This document shows positions 1-10,900 of a stretch of 64,000 nucleotides of DNA, one piece after another (within the stretch, counting starts at the first letter, position 1; each line of letters opens with the position of its first letter). The stretch comes from Delphinapterus leucas (taxonomy: Eukaryota > Chordata > Mammalia > Artiodactyla > Monodontidae). The notes beneath the pieces are model-generated. The model did not search any database. It was not told the DNA's origin and saw only the letters and a program-made list of their open reading frames with translations. Both the position numbers and the translations under genes were made by a program. Where the stretch lies: contig NW_022098001.1 in assembly GCF_002288925.2 (NCBI RefSeq), positions 13,140,557 to 13,204,556 on the forward strand. The letters are read 5' to 3'.

Positions 1-133
1 AGGAGCCAACCCTGTGCTGGCACCTTCAATTTAGACTTCCAGCCTTCAAAACTGTGAGAGAACACATTTCTTTTGTTTTAAACCACCCAGTTTGTAGTAC
101 TTTCTTATGGCAGCCACAGGGAATGAATACATC
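1..133 (+). mobile_element. MaLR (MLT1-like) LTR, 3' end only
   Basis: The window opens inside an ERVL-MaLR type LTR. Visible are the diagnostic 3' stretch with 'cttccagcc', 'aactgtgagag', 'ccacccagtttgta' and a terminal 'tatggcagccacaggga...atac'. The 5' part lies outside the window. This is a non-coding fossil; the subfamily name is tentative. Confidence 0.65.
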
Positions 134-949
134 CCCCTTTCCTTTAGATTTGGAGCTTTGTGGAAGGAAGCTGCCTTCATCATCTTTGTCAAACATTTAT
201 TAATCTCCCAGTGGGTTCCTGGTATTAATCGTGGTACTTAGATAAATTCACCAACAACTCTAAGGATCCCAGTTCATAAGTCGGTCAGCCTTCTTTTACT
301 TAAACAAAAACACCTCTCAGTTTTCTCCCAATCTGCTAACTTTTTGATGTCAAAAAATGGATCCTCACATTCATAAACTGTGGGAAGCTCTGGTCAATGA
401 GACGAAATACAAATGCCAATACCATAGCATATACCACCCTTCATGGGGGGAGGGTGTCCTAATTTTCCTCTCTCATATGGTCTACTTATGAAGTATATTC
501 TCTCTTGCTTAGTGTGTATTTTCAGTAACACGGATTTTGATTATTATAAAATCTCTGGTATTATTTCCTTCCCTTTGCTTGCTGATTTGTAGCTCATCCC
601 ACATTTCCAAACAGAAAGTGGTAAAATTAGTGTAGTTGTAAAAAAATTAGTTTTAACTTAAACCCTTGTTTGATGTAATATTGTAATTAGTTTTTGAGTT
701 CTATTAACTGTCTTTTAACAGTCTTATATCAGGAAATAAAATACTAATATGGGAAATGAAAGAAAAAAATTTGGCTCCAGGAGAAATCTTTGCTTCGGTA
801 CAAATGGACTTGAACGCACCTCACCATTCAAGCCCATCTGCCTTGACTCTGTTCTCTGCCTGCTCATCCTGTCCGTCCCATGTCCAGCATTATCTTTTCT
901 GAACAGTCTCTGATTTACCCTGAGCCCCAAAGAATTTGATTCAACACCT
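134..949. other. Unassigned non-coding stretch
   Basis: AT-rich sequence with no convincing ORF. The 68-codon minus-strand frame at 724-930 has no recognisable similarity. I see no diagnostic repeat. Confidence 0.4.
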
Positions 950-1112
950 GCTTAAGGTCTTTATCTCTCTGTAGTTCAGTGTCTTCACTTACATGCTCTT
1001 TTTTCCTTCTGGACTGTGAATTCTTCAAGGACAGGACCTGGGCTCCCTCATCTTTGTGTCCCCAGAGCCCTCAGTAATATTTATAGAATCACCAAAGGGT
1101 GAAGTAAGTGAT
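950..1112 (+). mobile_element. L2 LINE 3' end fragment
   Basis: The order 'gactgtgaattcttcaaggacagg', then 'ctttgtgtccccagagccc', then 'agtaatatttatagaat' matches the 3' end of L2, where a 'stop-gap' of 'ctccttgagggcagg' and a 'caataaat' run occur. It is old and diverged. Confidence 0.5.
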
Positions 1113-2779
1113 CCTCAAATGTGAACTTATATAAAGTAGAACTGGAACAAAGTGGTGTAAAAAAGAGTGACGTGTTTGTCAGGTCATTTCATTAAATGCA
1201 AATGCAGGAAGCACCTATTAGTTAATGCTTTAAGTGTTAAATCAGAAAATTAAAGGGCTACACAATTTCCCTGTAGATTTGGAGACTGCGAAAGTTGCTG
1301 GACTGATGGCAAGGCCCAGAGTGGCGCCCCTCGCACGCCGGCAGCGCCCCTCCTCCAGTCACCTTCCCTGGCACATTCCTTCCCCACCCTCTACCAGGGC
1401 CCACCCGTGCTGCCAGCTTGAGCAGACGTCACCACTGCTGGATTTGAGCCCCACGCTGCTTTCATCTTCTTCCTGGACGGGGATGAGATCCTCTCGTCTC
1501 ATCAGTCATCTGCTCCCTGTCAACAGCCTGCTGCTAGAAGCCCCATGTGGCTCAGGTGGCTGCGGGGAGAAGCCCCAGAGGGCCCGAGGCCGTTTGGAGT
1601 AAGCAGAAGGCCCCACAGCCAGCAGGTGCCCAGCAGCCCCAGAGGAAAGGAAACAACCTAGACGCCTTCCCCTAAGAGGTGGTTTTACCGGAAGAAGGAT
1701 GAATAGGCCGGAAAACATCCCGCCAGCAAACCTCCTCTTGTCAGCTCCAAGCTGGACAAAACAAATGCCCTTTATCTGCAAGTGAGATTGGCTTCCGCAG
1801 GCCGATACATCATGCAAAGACAGAGCAACTCCCTCCCAAGGAGCATCATCTTCTCTCTTCTCGCAGTGCCCTGGTCCGCTGGCGGCCTTTCTGCTGGCAG
1901 CCAAACAAGTTCAAAAGGGCAGAGGGATAAGGCAGACGCTGCCTCTCTTCCCCAACCGGTCCAGCCTGGGCTTGGTCTGGGAGCCCAGTCTGGAGCTTGG
2001 GGGGCAACGGCTTCAGCCTCACTCTGGCATTGCTCGCCGAGACCCAGCAGCCACAGCCCAGTAGGCTGGGAGTGGCTGACTTCCAAGTGCTTTATTTCTC
2101 TCCACTCACCCCACCTAGGTTGCTCAGAAGAAGCTGGAATTCCGGTCTCCTTAGTATTTGGATGGCCTTTCATCTCTGGTGGGAGGATCAGGGGAAATGA
2201 CGATCAAACGCTCAGCCTTGGCGATTCAGCAGAATTGATTATGGGCTTTACCCAGCATTGCTGGGGTCCCAATGCATGATGACAGATTGGTCAGAAGAAG
2301 GTTACTTTTGAGTTAAGGGTCCCAATTGAGGGGAAAAAAGGGGACATGATATTTTGAGTTTCCTCTTGATTCTAACCACTTCTTCAGTACTTAATTCTTA
2401 GCATGTCTGTCCATGATTTAGGGCATGGCAAAAGAGACTGAGAGCAATGGGAAGGAAAGGGTGACAAGGGAGACAAGAAGAGAGCAAAGGCAGGTAGAAA
2501 GGTGAGGGGGAAGACAAGGGTTGAGGTCATTTGGACAGAAAGCAGGGGAGCAGAAGATACTGTAAGGATAGAAGCCCTGTCCTGCTGAACCCACTTTTCA
2601 TTCTTTTCTCAAATCCTATTTCTTTCTATCTCAAACACTGCACTGGTTTTGGAAATGCAAACTTGCAACTGTTACATGAGCAGCTAACCTTTATTCTTGA
2701 ATGTAGAGTCTTGTGTAAAACTCTGGAGGAAGGAGCTTGACTCATAGGACTTGGATCAGTCATCTCCCTTTTGGGAGAG
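1113..2779. other. Repeat-poor segment with GC-rich core at about 1290-2160
   Basis: The core is clearly richer in G+C than its flanks and contains several CpG. Overlapping frames occur on both strands (plus 1234-1602 and 1782-2279; minus 1506-1904 and 1772-2173). No frame resembles a known protein, and open frames on both strands are expected of GC-rich DNA. It may be unique or regulatory sequence. I see no splice-bounded exon I would defend. Confidence 0.35.
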
Positions 2780-2946
2780 ACCATGAGACGGAATGGAAAG
2801 AGCAAAGAGTGTTCTAGACTCAGCTCTTCTCTTAACAAGCTGTGTGACATTGTGCAAGTCACTTAACCTCTCTGGAGCTCATTGTCTTGAACTGCAAGAT
2901 GGCACATCGGATTCTAAGATTTTTTTTTTCTAGCTTTAAAACTGCA
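2780..2946 (+). mobile_element. MIR SINE, sense
   Basis: The core-SINE run 'gctgtgtgacattgtgcaagtcacttaacctctctggagctcattgtc' is typical of MIR. The 3' side is interrupted close to the younger SINE that starts at 2968. Confidence 0.7.
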
Positions 2947-2967
2947 CAAAATCTGACCCAATCTTTT

Positions 2968-3178
2968 TTTTTTTTTTTTTTTTTTTGCCGTACGCAGGCC
3001 TCTCACTGTTGTGGCCTCTCCCATTGCGGAGCACAGGCTCTGGACGCGCAGGCCCAGCGGCCATGGCTTAGGGGCGCAGCCACTCCGCGGCATGTGGGAT
3101 CTTCCCGGACCGGGGTATGAACCCATGTCCCCTGCATCGGCAGGCGGACTCTCAACCACTGCGCCACCAAGGAAGCCC
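2968..3178 (-). mobile_element. CHR-type tRNA-derived SINE (short CHR-2-like form)
   Basis: An antisense element: poly(T) on the left is the A-tail, and the tRNA-like head lies at the right end, where 'ctgcgccacca' is the complement of the A-box 'tggtggcgcag'. It has a perfect target duplication tgacccaatctttt, at 2954-2967 and 3179-3192. SINEs of this type are transcribed by Pol III and mobilised by L1 proteins. It landed between MIR and L2 fossils. Confidence 0.95.
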
Positions 3179-3192
3179 TGACCCAATCTTTT

Positions 3193-3660
3193 ATCTGCTT
3201 AAAAATTCTACAGTGCTTTGCCCACTGCCCTCACTTAGCATAGCATGGTAGATCCCCATCGACCTCTCCAGCTGTGTCTTTTCCCTCTCCTTTCTTTATT
3301 TTCAATATCCACGCCATCCTGAAGTAATCACAGTCACTCTCTCTCTTGATTCTGGTCTCTGAACATGCCATTCCATCTCCTTAGAATGCCTACTCTCTCC
3401 CCTCCCCGTCCCTGAACTCTTAGTTTTCCTTTAGGTCTCTGCATCTTCTGGGAAGTCTTCTCTGACCTTGCCCTCCCTTCAGCCAAATTAGGCTTCCCAT
3501 CTATTCTTAAAGCCGCTGTGTTTATCCACATGCCACTTTCTAGAGGATAATTGCTCTTCCTATCAATCTGCCTTGTAGACCTTGATCTTATTGAAGGCAT
3601 GAGCCATCTTTTGTATTTACGCCCAGTTCGGAGATGTAACACAGTGAATGAAGTAGTGAA
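3193..3660 (+). mobile_element. L2 LINE 3' region
   Basis: A colinear series of L2 landmarks: 'ctgcttaaaaattctacagtg', 'gaacatgccattccatctcc', 'tgggaagtcttctctgacc' and 'ccttgatcttattgaaggcatgagc', ending in 'gaatgaagtagtgaatca'. It begins directly after the duplicated SINE target. It is a dead CR1-clade LINE of early mammalian age. Confidence 0.75.
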
Positions 3661-6564
3661 TCATTGACGCTGACCTTAGAGCTTTTGTCTATATCTTTAA
3701 AATTTTTTTTCTTAGAAATACATAGATGAAATATTTTCTTTAGTAAGAGGAGGCAGAAGGCAACAGGACTGGCAGAAAATGAGCAATAAAGCAAGTGTAT
3801 TTGGACCCCAAAGTCCTCTGGATTCTGTTAAAGAACAGTATATACTTTCGGACTTAAGGATGTGATGTGGCTTGTTTCAAAGACTTGGAAAGCATGGGGC
3901 TGACCTCAGCAGTGCTGGCCCCTTGGGGGAAAACACAATGATGTTAATTGAAGCTAAAAAGTGGAGGAGCATTTAGAGACGTGAGCAAGAGAACCTATCT
4001 AGGTACATTTTCTGAATCCCTTTTATCCTTTTTCAGTGACTTTGTTACTCATGCCCTCACTCACCCTCATTCTTAACTACAGAAGCGTAAGGTCGGACCT
4101 TCATCTGAATCACAGCCTTCCCACATTATCCCAGCAACAGTGAGAAACCATGCTTTGGAGTAACCTGGGGGCGATTCCAAAACATTGCAGGAGAGTCAAA
4201 AGGGCACATGAATGTCATTACTTACTGAGCAAACGGGAGGCAGAAACTTCCGAAACACATGCTCATTAAAGAAAAAGTGAAAAATGGAGAAACAGAGCAA
4301 GAAAAGAAAAGAACTGACCCAAAGTCCACACGCCCCTCCCCAAAGACAATTACCAAAGAGCTTCGTAGGTTTTATTAACTTCTTTTTTCATGCACTTTTT
4401 ACCCCCTTTGCTTTATTTTAACATTAACAAATTAACTAATACTGTATATGCGATTTTCAAAACTTTTTAACTTAAGTTGTAAAAGAAAAATCTTCTTATT
4501 TTATGTGTACTTTAAGTAAACCTTTTGGGTTACTTTTTACTGTTTCAATGTTTCTATTTTTTTAAGTACTAAATAGTTATGTATCCACAGTAAACAGTAG
4601 AGACTGAGCAAAAGTAAAGAAAAATTCAAGTTGTCATCAAATAAAATTCACAATAAACTTCATAAGGAGTAAGTGAACATTATATAAGAAGCTCCTTTTC
4701 TAGAACAAACAAGCATTTCTAGAGTGAATCTGGGTAAGCCATGGGCTTGTGAAATGGGAGGAAAAAGAAAAATTTGTGGTTCCTGGCTTGTCTCTCACCC
4801 AAAGAAGGGAGGAATCAACCGCTGTTCTTTTCTCTCTATGATCAGGCCAAGTAGCCCCCAAGGATCCAAATCACTGTTGTTTTCCAACCTCTGAGAGTTA
4901 GCGAGATGGTCAAAGAGGCCCTGGGCCAGCAGGCGGTACATTCTCTCCTGCTGGGGACACCAGGAGGCAGAGTTGCCTCAGCTCTTCTGGAGCAGAGACC
5001 TGTCTCTCTCTTCTCTTCTGCCAGGAGCTGTCTGCTCTCTTCAGCTGGGATGATGGAGGCTCCCAAGCACTGCCACAGAAGAGGCTGAGGGACACACGAG
5101 GGAAGGAACTTCTGCTTGCTCAAAGGGATTTCTCTCACAGCTCCCTGAGATGCCATGAAAACAAACTTCATTCAGGTAAACACCTCTGAAAGGATTAACA
5201 GGTGCACAATAGCTATTCCCTAACACAGAAGCCATTCTAGATGTGCGTGGGAAATGTAAGAATATCAATGATAGAGAGTTTAGTTAAACAATAGGCAAAG
5301 CCTTTAAGATATGATTTTGAAGAAAGTGGAAACTTTTAGTTAATACATAACTTCATCTAAAACCTCTTTTCCTGTTGACTCTAGCTATTGAGTAACAAAG
5401 CTGGTAAAAGTTTTTTTTTCTTTTCGGTGTTGTTTTGTTTTCTTTCGAAATGTAAACTTTATTTCATATCCCTATTTAGTTCTAGCTGATCTATCTGAGA
5501 AAGAGTGAGGAAAAAGAAGAATTATAAATAGCTAATATCAGCACTTATCAAAATAATGCTGTCAAGTGACTAGGTATCCAGACAGGACACATAGCTGGAG
5601 AAAATCCTGCTCTTTTGTATTAAAGGATTCTAATAGATAGAAACAACTTCATTAAGAGGAGATAAGACGGGAATAAAAGTTCAAGAACCGTTTTTCTCAA
5701 TATAATATTTTTTAAAAGGCAATGGTATAGAGATGTACAGTTACATAAAAATAATACAAGTAATTAAATTACAGGTGCTTGAGTGACTTCTAAGTATTTC
5801 AGGTATCATTATCAAGTATTCTCCTAGTAGGACAAAGGAAAGAGGGATTTTTGTAGAGGGCTGTGGAAAGAAGGGAAGGATTGCGATGTAATTTTGGGAC
5901 AAAAAGATTCTTGGATGACAGCTGATCATATTTGCAACCCCAAATTCCTGTTACATCTCCAGTTCTCTTATGAGTTCCTAACAGTACTTTATTCAGCTAA
6001 CAGTTATTGAGTACCTGTGTCCATCAGATTTGACTGCTTTCTGGACATCACCCACTCCCTGTGCCCACCTGTATGTCCAAAGACATTGTTCACTTCAGAG
6101 AGGGGGAAAGAGACATGCCTGGAGACAGACAAGAAGATAAAGCCTTGACCACTCAACATCTTCCACTCAGGAATGATCCAAGGACGTTTAGGGCTAGGGA
6201 TGTGTACCTTGTTGCTATCGTTCATAGTCATATAATCCCCTTCCATTGCCTGAAACCTTCAGCCAAGTCCCCTCACACATATTGGTAGTACTCTGGAGAG
6301 TAAAAAGGCATTGCAGTGCTGAGTAGGGCAACACGAAATGAAGAAAACTAATACACAAGAAATATGAAAAGCAGAATGGAGTTTAAGAATACAACAATTA
6401 AGTAGAATCTTGGAGATAAAGGCAATTAAGAGAAATTTAAGTGCTCAGTCACACCTCATACCTCAACTATCCCTGGGGAGAAACATAGGTTTTCCCCACT
6501 ATACTGAGTATGGTGTTTGAGACAATTTTAACTAAACCTTAAAAGACTCAGTGAGTAGTTTGAT
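3661..6564. other. Unassigned non-coding stretch (2.9 kb)
   Basis: I recognise no repeat or exon. Frames such as minus 4842-5171 and minus 6004-6246 overlap frames on the other strand and match nothing I know. AT-rich throughout, apart from 4860-5110. Confidence 0.4.
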
Positions 6565-6985
6565 ATGTAATAACCCCAAACTGGAAACAGCCTAAAAGGA
6601 TTCATCAGTGGGTGAATGGATAACCAGACTGAAGTACACGCATACAATGGGATACTACTCAGCAATAAAAAGAAATGAACCATTGATAGATTCCACAACT
6701 TGGATGGACATCAAGGACATTAGGCTAAGTGAAAAAGCTAATCTCAGAGGGTTACACACTGTATAATTTCATTTATATAAACTTTCAAACTAATAAAATT
6801 CTGGGGATGGAGAACAGATCAGTGGATGCCAGGGGTTGGGGGCTAGGGCAAGAGGGGTATGACATTTAAGTGGTAATGTGAGGGAGTTTCCTTGTGGTGA
6901 TGCAACAGTTCTGCATGCTGACTGTGGTGATCGTTACATGAATCTACATGTCATAAAATTTAATAGAACTATATATATAATACAT
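6565..6985 (+). mobile_element. Old L1 (L1M type) 3' end, sense
   Basis: It carries the ORF2 C-terminal to 3' UTR landmarks of old mammalian L1: 'ggaaacagcctaaaaggattcatcag', 'gggatactactcagcaataaaaag', 'ggtgatgcaacagttctgcatgctgac' and 'aatctacatgtcataaaattt'. It is 5'-truncated, diverged and not functional. Confidence 0.8.
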
Positions 6986-7152
6986 ATAAAAACTGTTGAT
7001 ATCTGAATGCGATCTATACTTGGTTAACAGTATTCTAGACACACTAATTTCCTGGTTTTGAAAATAAGATATTTCATTTGAGACAGCCGAATGAAGAGCA
7101 CACAGAAACTCTCCTATTTTTACAACTTCTTGTGAGTCTTAAACTATTTCCA

Positions 7153-7369
7153 GGGGCTTCCCTGGTGGCGCAGTGGTTGAGAGTCCGCCTGCTGATGCAG
7201 GGGACACGGGTTCGTGCCCCAGTCCAGGAAGATCCCACGTGCCGCAGAGCAGCTGGGCCCGTGAGCCATGGCCGCTGAGCCTGCGCGTCCGGAGCCTGTG
7301 CTCCGCAATGGGAGAGGCCACAACAGTGAGAGGCCCGCATAACGCAAAAAAACCCAAAAAACAAAAAAC
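7153..7369 (+). mobile_element. CHR-type SINE (CHR-2-like), sense
   Basis: A complete copy. The tRNA-like head shows A-box 'tggcgcagtgg' and a B-box-like 'ggttcgtgccc', followed by the CHR-2 body ('ccatggccgctgagcc', 'gggagaggccacaacag') and an A-rich tail. The perfect 12-bp target duplication aaactatttcca is at 7141-7152 and 7370-7381. The B-box departs from the canonical GGTTCGANNCC. Confidence 0.96.
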
Positions 7370-7397
7370 AAACTATTTCCAAATAAAAATGTATATA

Positions 7398-8074
7398 CAG
7401 TCAATTCTCATCATTTGCAGTCGCTATGTTCTTCAAATTTTCTGTGAACACCGAATTAATGGGTACTGACCCATTCATTGCTCTTAGGGGAAAATACAAG
7501 GTTAGGTACCTGCAAGCCTCTGGTCATAACATTTCAACAAGTGATCAATACGTAAGCTTGTTTTATGTGTGTTTCTGTTTAAAGATGTTTACCAGATATT
7601 AAACAGATTTAATATCTGTTGTTGATTCATTGACGTTGAATTCCCAGCCACCAAGACTATAACTCATTCCTGAACAAAGCTTATCTAACAAACATATTTT
7701 CTCCCTAAGGCACATCACAGCCTTCTTGCATTTAGGAACTTTAGACAGGACTCCAGCATTATGCCTGAGGCCATTTTAAACAGTGAAATCACCAAAAAAA
7801 GTGCAGAAGCTTGAAAAACCATCATTACAGAGATGGCAAAAAGGACACTTGTTTACAGTATGACAATATGAGAACTGAAACAAGAAAGCAGTGCATTGCC
7901 TTGTCTGATCTCAATTGGGAAAGTGTGTGTAGAGCCACTCGAATATTTGCTGCTCTGCCCATGTCCACAAATGACTACAAAAGAGCCATGAGTGTTGATT
8001 TTGAGATTACAAATAAATTTTAGTGAGCAGGTGAATCAGCAAATATGAATTCTGAGAATAATTAGGATTGATTG
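7398..8074. mobile_element. Tigger-like (TcMar) non-autonomous DNA transposon
   Basis: The 677-bp block is bounded by TA dinucleotides (7396-7397 and 8075-8076). Its terminal inverted repeats are 'cagtcaattctcatcatt' at the left and, read on the other strand, 'caatcaatcctaattatt' at the right, about 14 of 18 matching. TA targets and short TIRs fit Tc1/mariner-Tigger elements. It has no transposase frame; the 70-codon frame at 7811-8023 is incidental. An 11-bp perfect hairpin lies at 7593-7618. Family name uncertain. Confidence 0.6.
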
Positions 8075-8076
8075 TA

Positions 8077-8206
8077 TATGTCTATATTTGTATATGCACA
8101 CACACATACACATATAGGCACATACATACGTATATAGATACATAAACACATACATACATATACACACATACATATATAGGTATATATATATGTATACACA
8201 TATAAT
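8077..8206. repeat. Imperfect (CA/TA)n microsatellite
   Basis: Alternating purine-pyrimidine sequence with many 'cacaca', 'catacata' and 'tatata' units. It starts directly beside the DNA transposon end. Confidence 0.85.
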
Positions 8207-8946
8207 CATATTTTCTTTGTAGTTTAGAGACTTGCAGCTTTTCTAAATTCTAGGATTTTTTTGGTCTCACATTAACTGCTATGTCTACACTGGCCTCTGT
8301 CAGAATTATTTAGAAGGCTGTGTTGGCTTTCCATCTATCAGCCTCTCCTTTTTAAATCTCCCTTTCTTTCCCCAACTCATAGTTAAACATTTGAACTTAG
8401 GTGACCAACGACCCTAAACTCCAGCTTCCCCTTCCATGACTCACCCTAGCTCTTTCAAAACCAGCTAATGACGCCCTTCCCATTGAGGTATAAATGACTG
8501 ATAAAGGTCAGTGAGGGCCCCTTTTTAGGGACCAATTTCCTTTTTCACTTAGACAAGAGAAACCAAGTTCAAGTAGAATATAATTTTAGGCATTGAGCCC
8601 CTGGATGGAGGATCTGCACACACAAACATTCCTCACCCAATGTAAGTATACATAGGTAAGATGGAGATCACGGGAAAGCATTCTAGGTATTCTTGAAGTC
8701 ATACTTCCCAGTTAGTTGCCTGTTTGAAAAACCCACTCTAATAATATTAAATCTGGGGACTCTGTTAATAAGGCAAGTTTTCTGAAAAGTAATAGCTGTT
8801 CTCCCCTTCACTGGAACCGTGTGACTTTCACTGCTAGGAAGGTGGGCTTTTAAAGGTCCCAAGAGGAATGCCATTCCTCACTATTATTAGGAATTACCAG
8901 AGCTCTTTCCTGCCCATACTGGGAATGGTCTTTTAGTGACTGTAAG
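8207..8946. other. Unassigned non-coding stretch
   Basis: No repeat or coding similarity recognised. The minus-strand 63-codon frame at 8683-8874 matches nothing known to me. Confidence 0.4.
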
Positions 8947-8960
8947 CCTGAAGCTCTTTT

Positions 8961-9307
8961 TTTTTTTTTAGAATTGGGGGAGGCTTCCTAGAGGAGGTGA
9001 TGATTGAGGTGAGGTATTTATTTATTTATTTATCTATTTATTTATGGCTGTGTTGGGTCTTCGTTTCTGTGCGAGGGCCCTCTCCAGTTGCGGTGAGCGG
9101 GGGCCACTCTTCATCGCGGTGCACGGGCCTGTCACTGTCGCGGCCTATCTTGTTGCAGAGCACAGGCTTCAGACGCGCAGGCTCAGCAGCTGTGGCGCAC
9201 GGGCCCAGTTGTTCCGCGGCATGAGGGATCTTCCCAGACCAGGGCTCGAACCCATGTCCCCTGCATTGGCAGGCAGATTCTCCACCACTGCGCCACCAGG
9301 GAAGCCC
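8961..9307 (-). mobile_element. CHR SINE, antisense, with apparent 3' transduced segment
   Basis: The SINE body runs about 9016-9307, with an (ATTT)n tail on the left and the tRNA-like head on the right. The target duplication ctgaagctctttt is not beside the tail but at 8948-8960, and it recurs at 9308-9320. The intervening 8970-9015 resembles old-repeat sequence ('aggcttcctagaggaggtgatg') and is preceded by a second poly(T). On the sense strand the order is SINE, (TAAA)n, about 45 bp of foreign sequence, poly(A), target copy. That is the layout of a read-through transcript that carried downstream flank. Confidence 0.75.
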
Positions 9308-9322
9308 CTGAAGCTCTTTTTG

Positions 9323-9537
9323 TTTGTTTTTGTTTGTTTTTGTTTACGGTATGCGGGCCTCTCACTGCTGTGGCCTCTCCCGTTGTGGAGCACAGGCTCC
9401 GGACGTGCAGGCTCAGCGGCCATGGCTCACGGGCCCAGCCGCTCCGCGNNNNNNNNNNNNNNNNNNNNNNNNNNNNNNNNCCCGTGTCCCCTGCATTTGC
9501 AGGCGGACTCTCAACCACTGCACCACCAGGGAAGCCC
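9323..9537 (-). mobile_element. CHR-type SINE (CHR-2-like), antisense, with 32-N run
   Basis: A second SINE inserted directly beside the previous one. It reused the same target, so ctgaagctctttttg occurs at 9308-9322 and 9537-9551. The T-rich left edge has (TTTTG)n units. The 32 masked bases fall in the body near the B-box. Confidence 0.92.
9449..9480. other. Run of 32 N
   Basis: The unknown bases lie within a SINE. Alignment to the copy at 31384-31588 shows exactly 32 bases between the same two anchors, so this looks like masked or low-quality sequence of true length. Confidence 0.95.
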
Positions 9538-9551
9538 TGAAGCTCTTTTTG

Positions 9552-10884
9552 ACTACGTGGAATGGCCCTTCTCATACTTGGTACCTATAACCATTATATT
9601 CTCCATTATGAGTAAATTGCTTTTCTTCACTTTGGTTTCTCTATAATCCCTTGTAGGCATATGCTAGATCTGGAACACTTATACAGAGCCTCTGGTTAGT
9701 GTATTTCTGAGAAGTTAGATAAGGCCAAGCTTTAGTTAAGCTCCACATAGTTGAGTGACATAGAGCTGTTTTTGGCTAACGGCCCTTTAATTTTCCAAGT
9801 GCTCAAATGGAATCATTTAAAATATAAAATGTATGAACATCTTTCCTCTGACTAAATGGTCCTCTTTTTCTTGGCTTAATTTCCTCTAGACATAAAAATT
9901 AAGACTCTTTCACCAGTACCAGCGATCAGTAATGCTGTACATGTTGCCAGACTTACAGATTAGATAAGCATTTTGGTTTCCAGTAGTGTTTTCATGGAAT
10001 TATCTCCATTCAGGTCAAATTCTATTTTAAGAACTCCAGCCACAATTGTACTTTTGGTCTCAAAGTAAATACATGATTTAAGTCAAGCCGAGAGAACTGC
10101 AGTTGTATTTGAGCCCTGACCCACGTAATTTTAATATCCATTAGCCTTCACTATGGGATGAAATTGGATGGATCAGAGGCATTGTAGGTTCGTGCAAACA
10201 GTGGGGAAAGCATTCAAGTCATTTCCCTTCCAAAGCAAGCTGTGTGAGTCTATTGGTCTAAGCAGGAATTGCCAGTTATGCTTTGTTCCTCCCTCCACCA
10301 CTTCCTTCCACTTTGTATTGTGGGGCCGGAAGTGCAGAGAGACGAAGTAAGAGGTTAGGAATGGGCATACGATTGCTTTAGGGGGTCTAGATTCAGATTC
10401 AAACCTGAAGTCAGGATTTATTCAGCGATGCGGGAAGCCAGGTTGCCAAGCCGTAGGGCTTTACACCCTGACATAAACATGGATCCCATCATCATTTCCC
10501 ACAGCCATTTCTCCTGGGACATGGAGCAGAGAGGGTGGAACAGAGAGAGGTAGGAACTGGGTTATTATCAGGGATAAAAGTTCAGACCTCAGGGTAAGCT
10601 AGTAATCTAGAAGTTGATTTGCAAGCAGGTAGAAAAGATGTGTTCACACAAGGGAGTAAAAGACCCTTGAAGTCAGGAGTGAAATCAGATCAAAGCCCGA
10701 GGAGCCCAGGCAGTCATCAAGGCAGCAGTGGGGACTAAAGCACAGGGCACCTTGGCAACATTGCTGCCCTTGTCTAAGATGAAGCCCTCAAGCATGTCTG
10801 CTCTAACCTAAGATGGCATAAATAGAGTGGCCAGTCATTCAGGAGTCAATGCTTCAAAAAGACCATTAATGATAAAATCATCAA
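9552..10884. other. Unassigned non-coding stretch
   Basis: No diagnostic repeat or exon seen. The plus frame 10168-10350 (60 codons) is unremarkable. Confidence 0.4.
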
Positions 10885-10900
10885 TATCATAGCTCCTTTT

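Noticed and set aside
1782..2279. 165-codon plus-strand frame
   Set aside because: GC-rich region with frames of similar size on the other strand, no recognised domain and no flanking evidence of a gene.
7153..7240. tRNA gene
   Set aside because: A- and B-box-like motifs are present, but they belong to the tRNA-derived head of a CHR SINE. There is no cloverleaf-complete tRNA.
9044..9646. 200-codon plus-strand frame
   Set aside because: It runs across two antisense SINEs and the N run, so it is SINE-derived text and not a gene.
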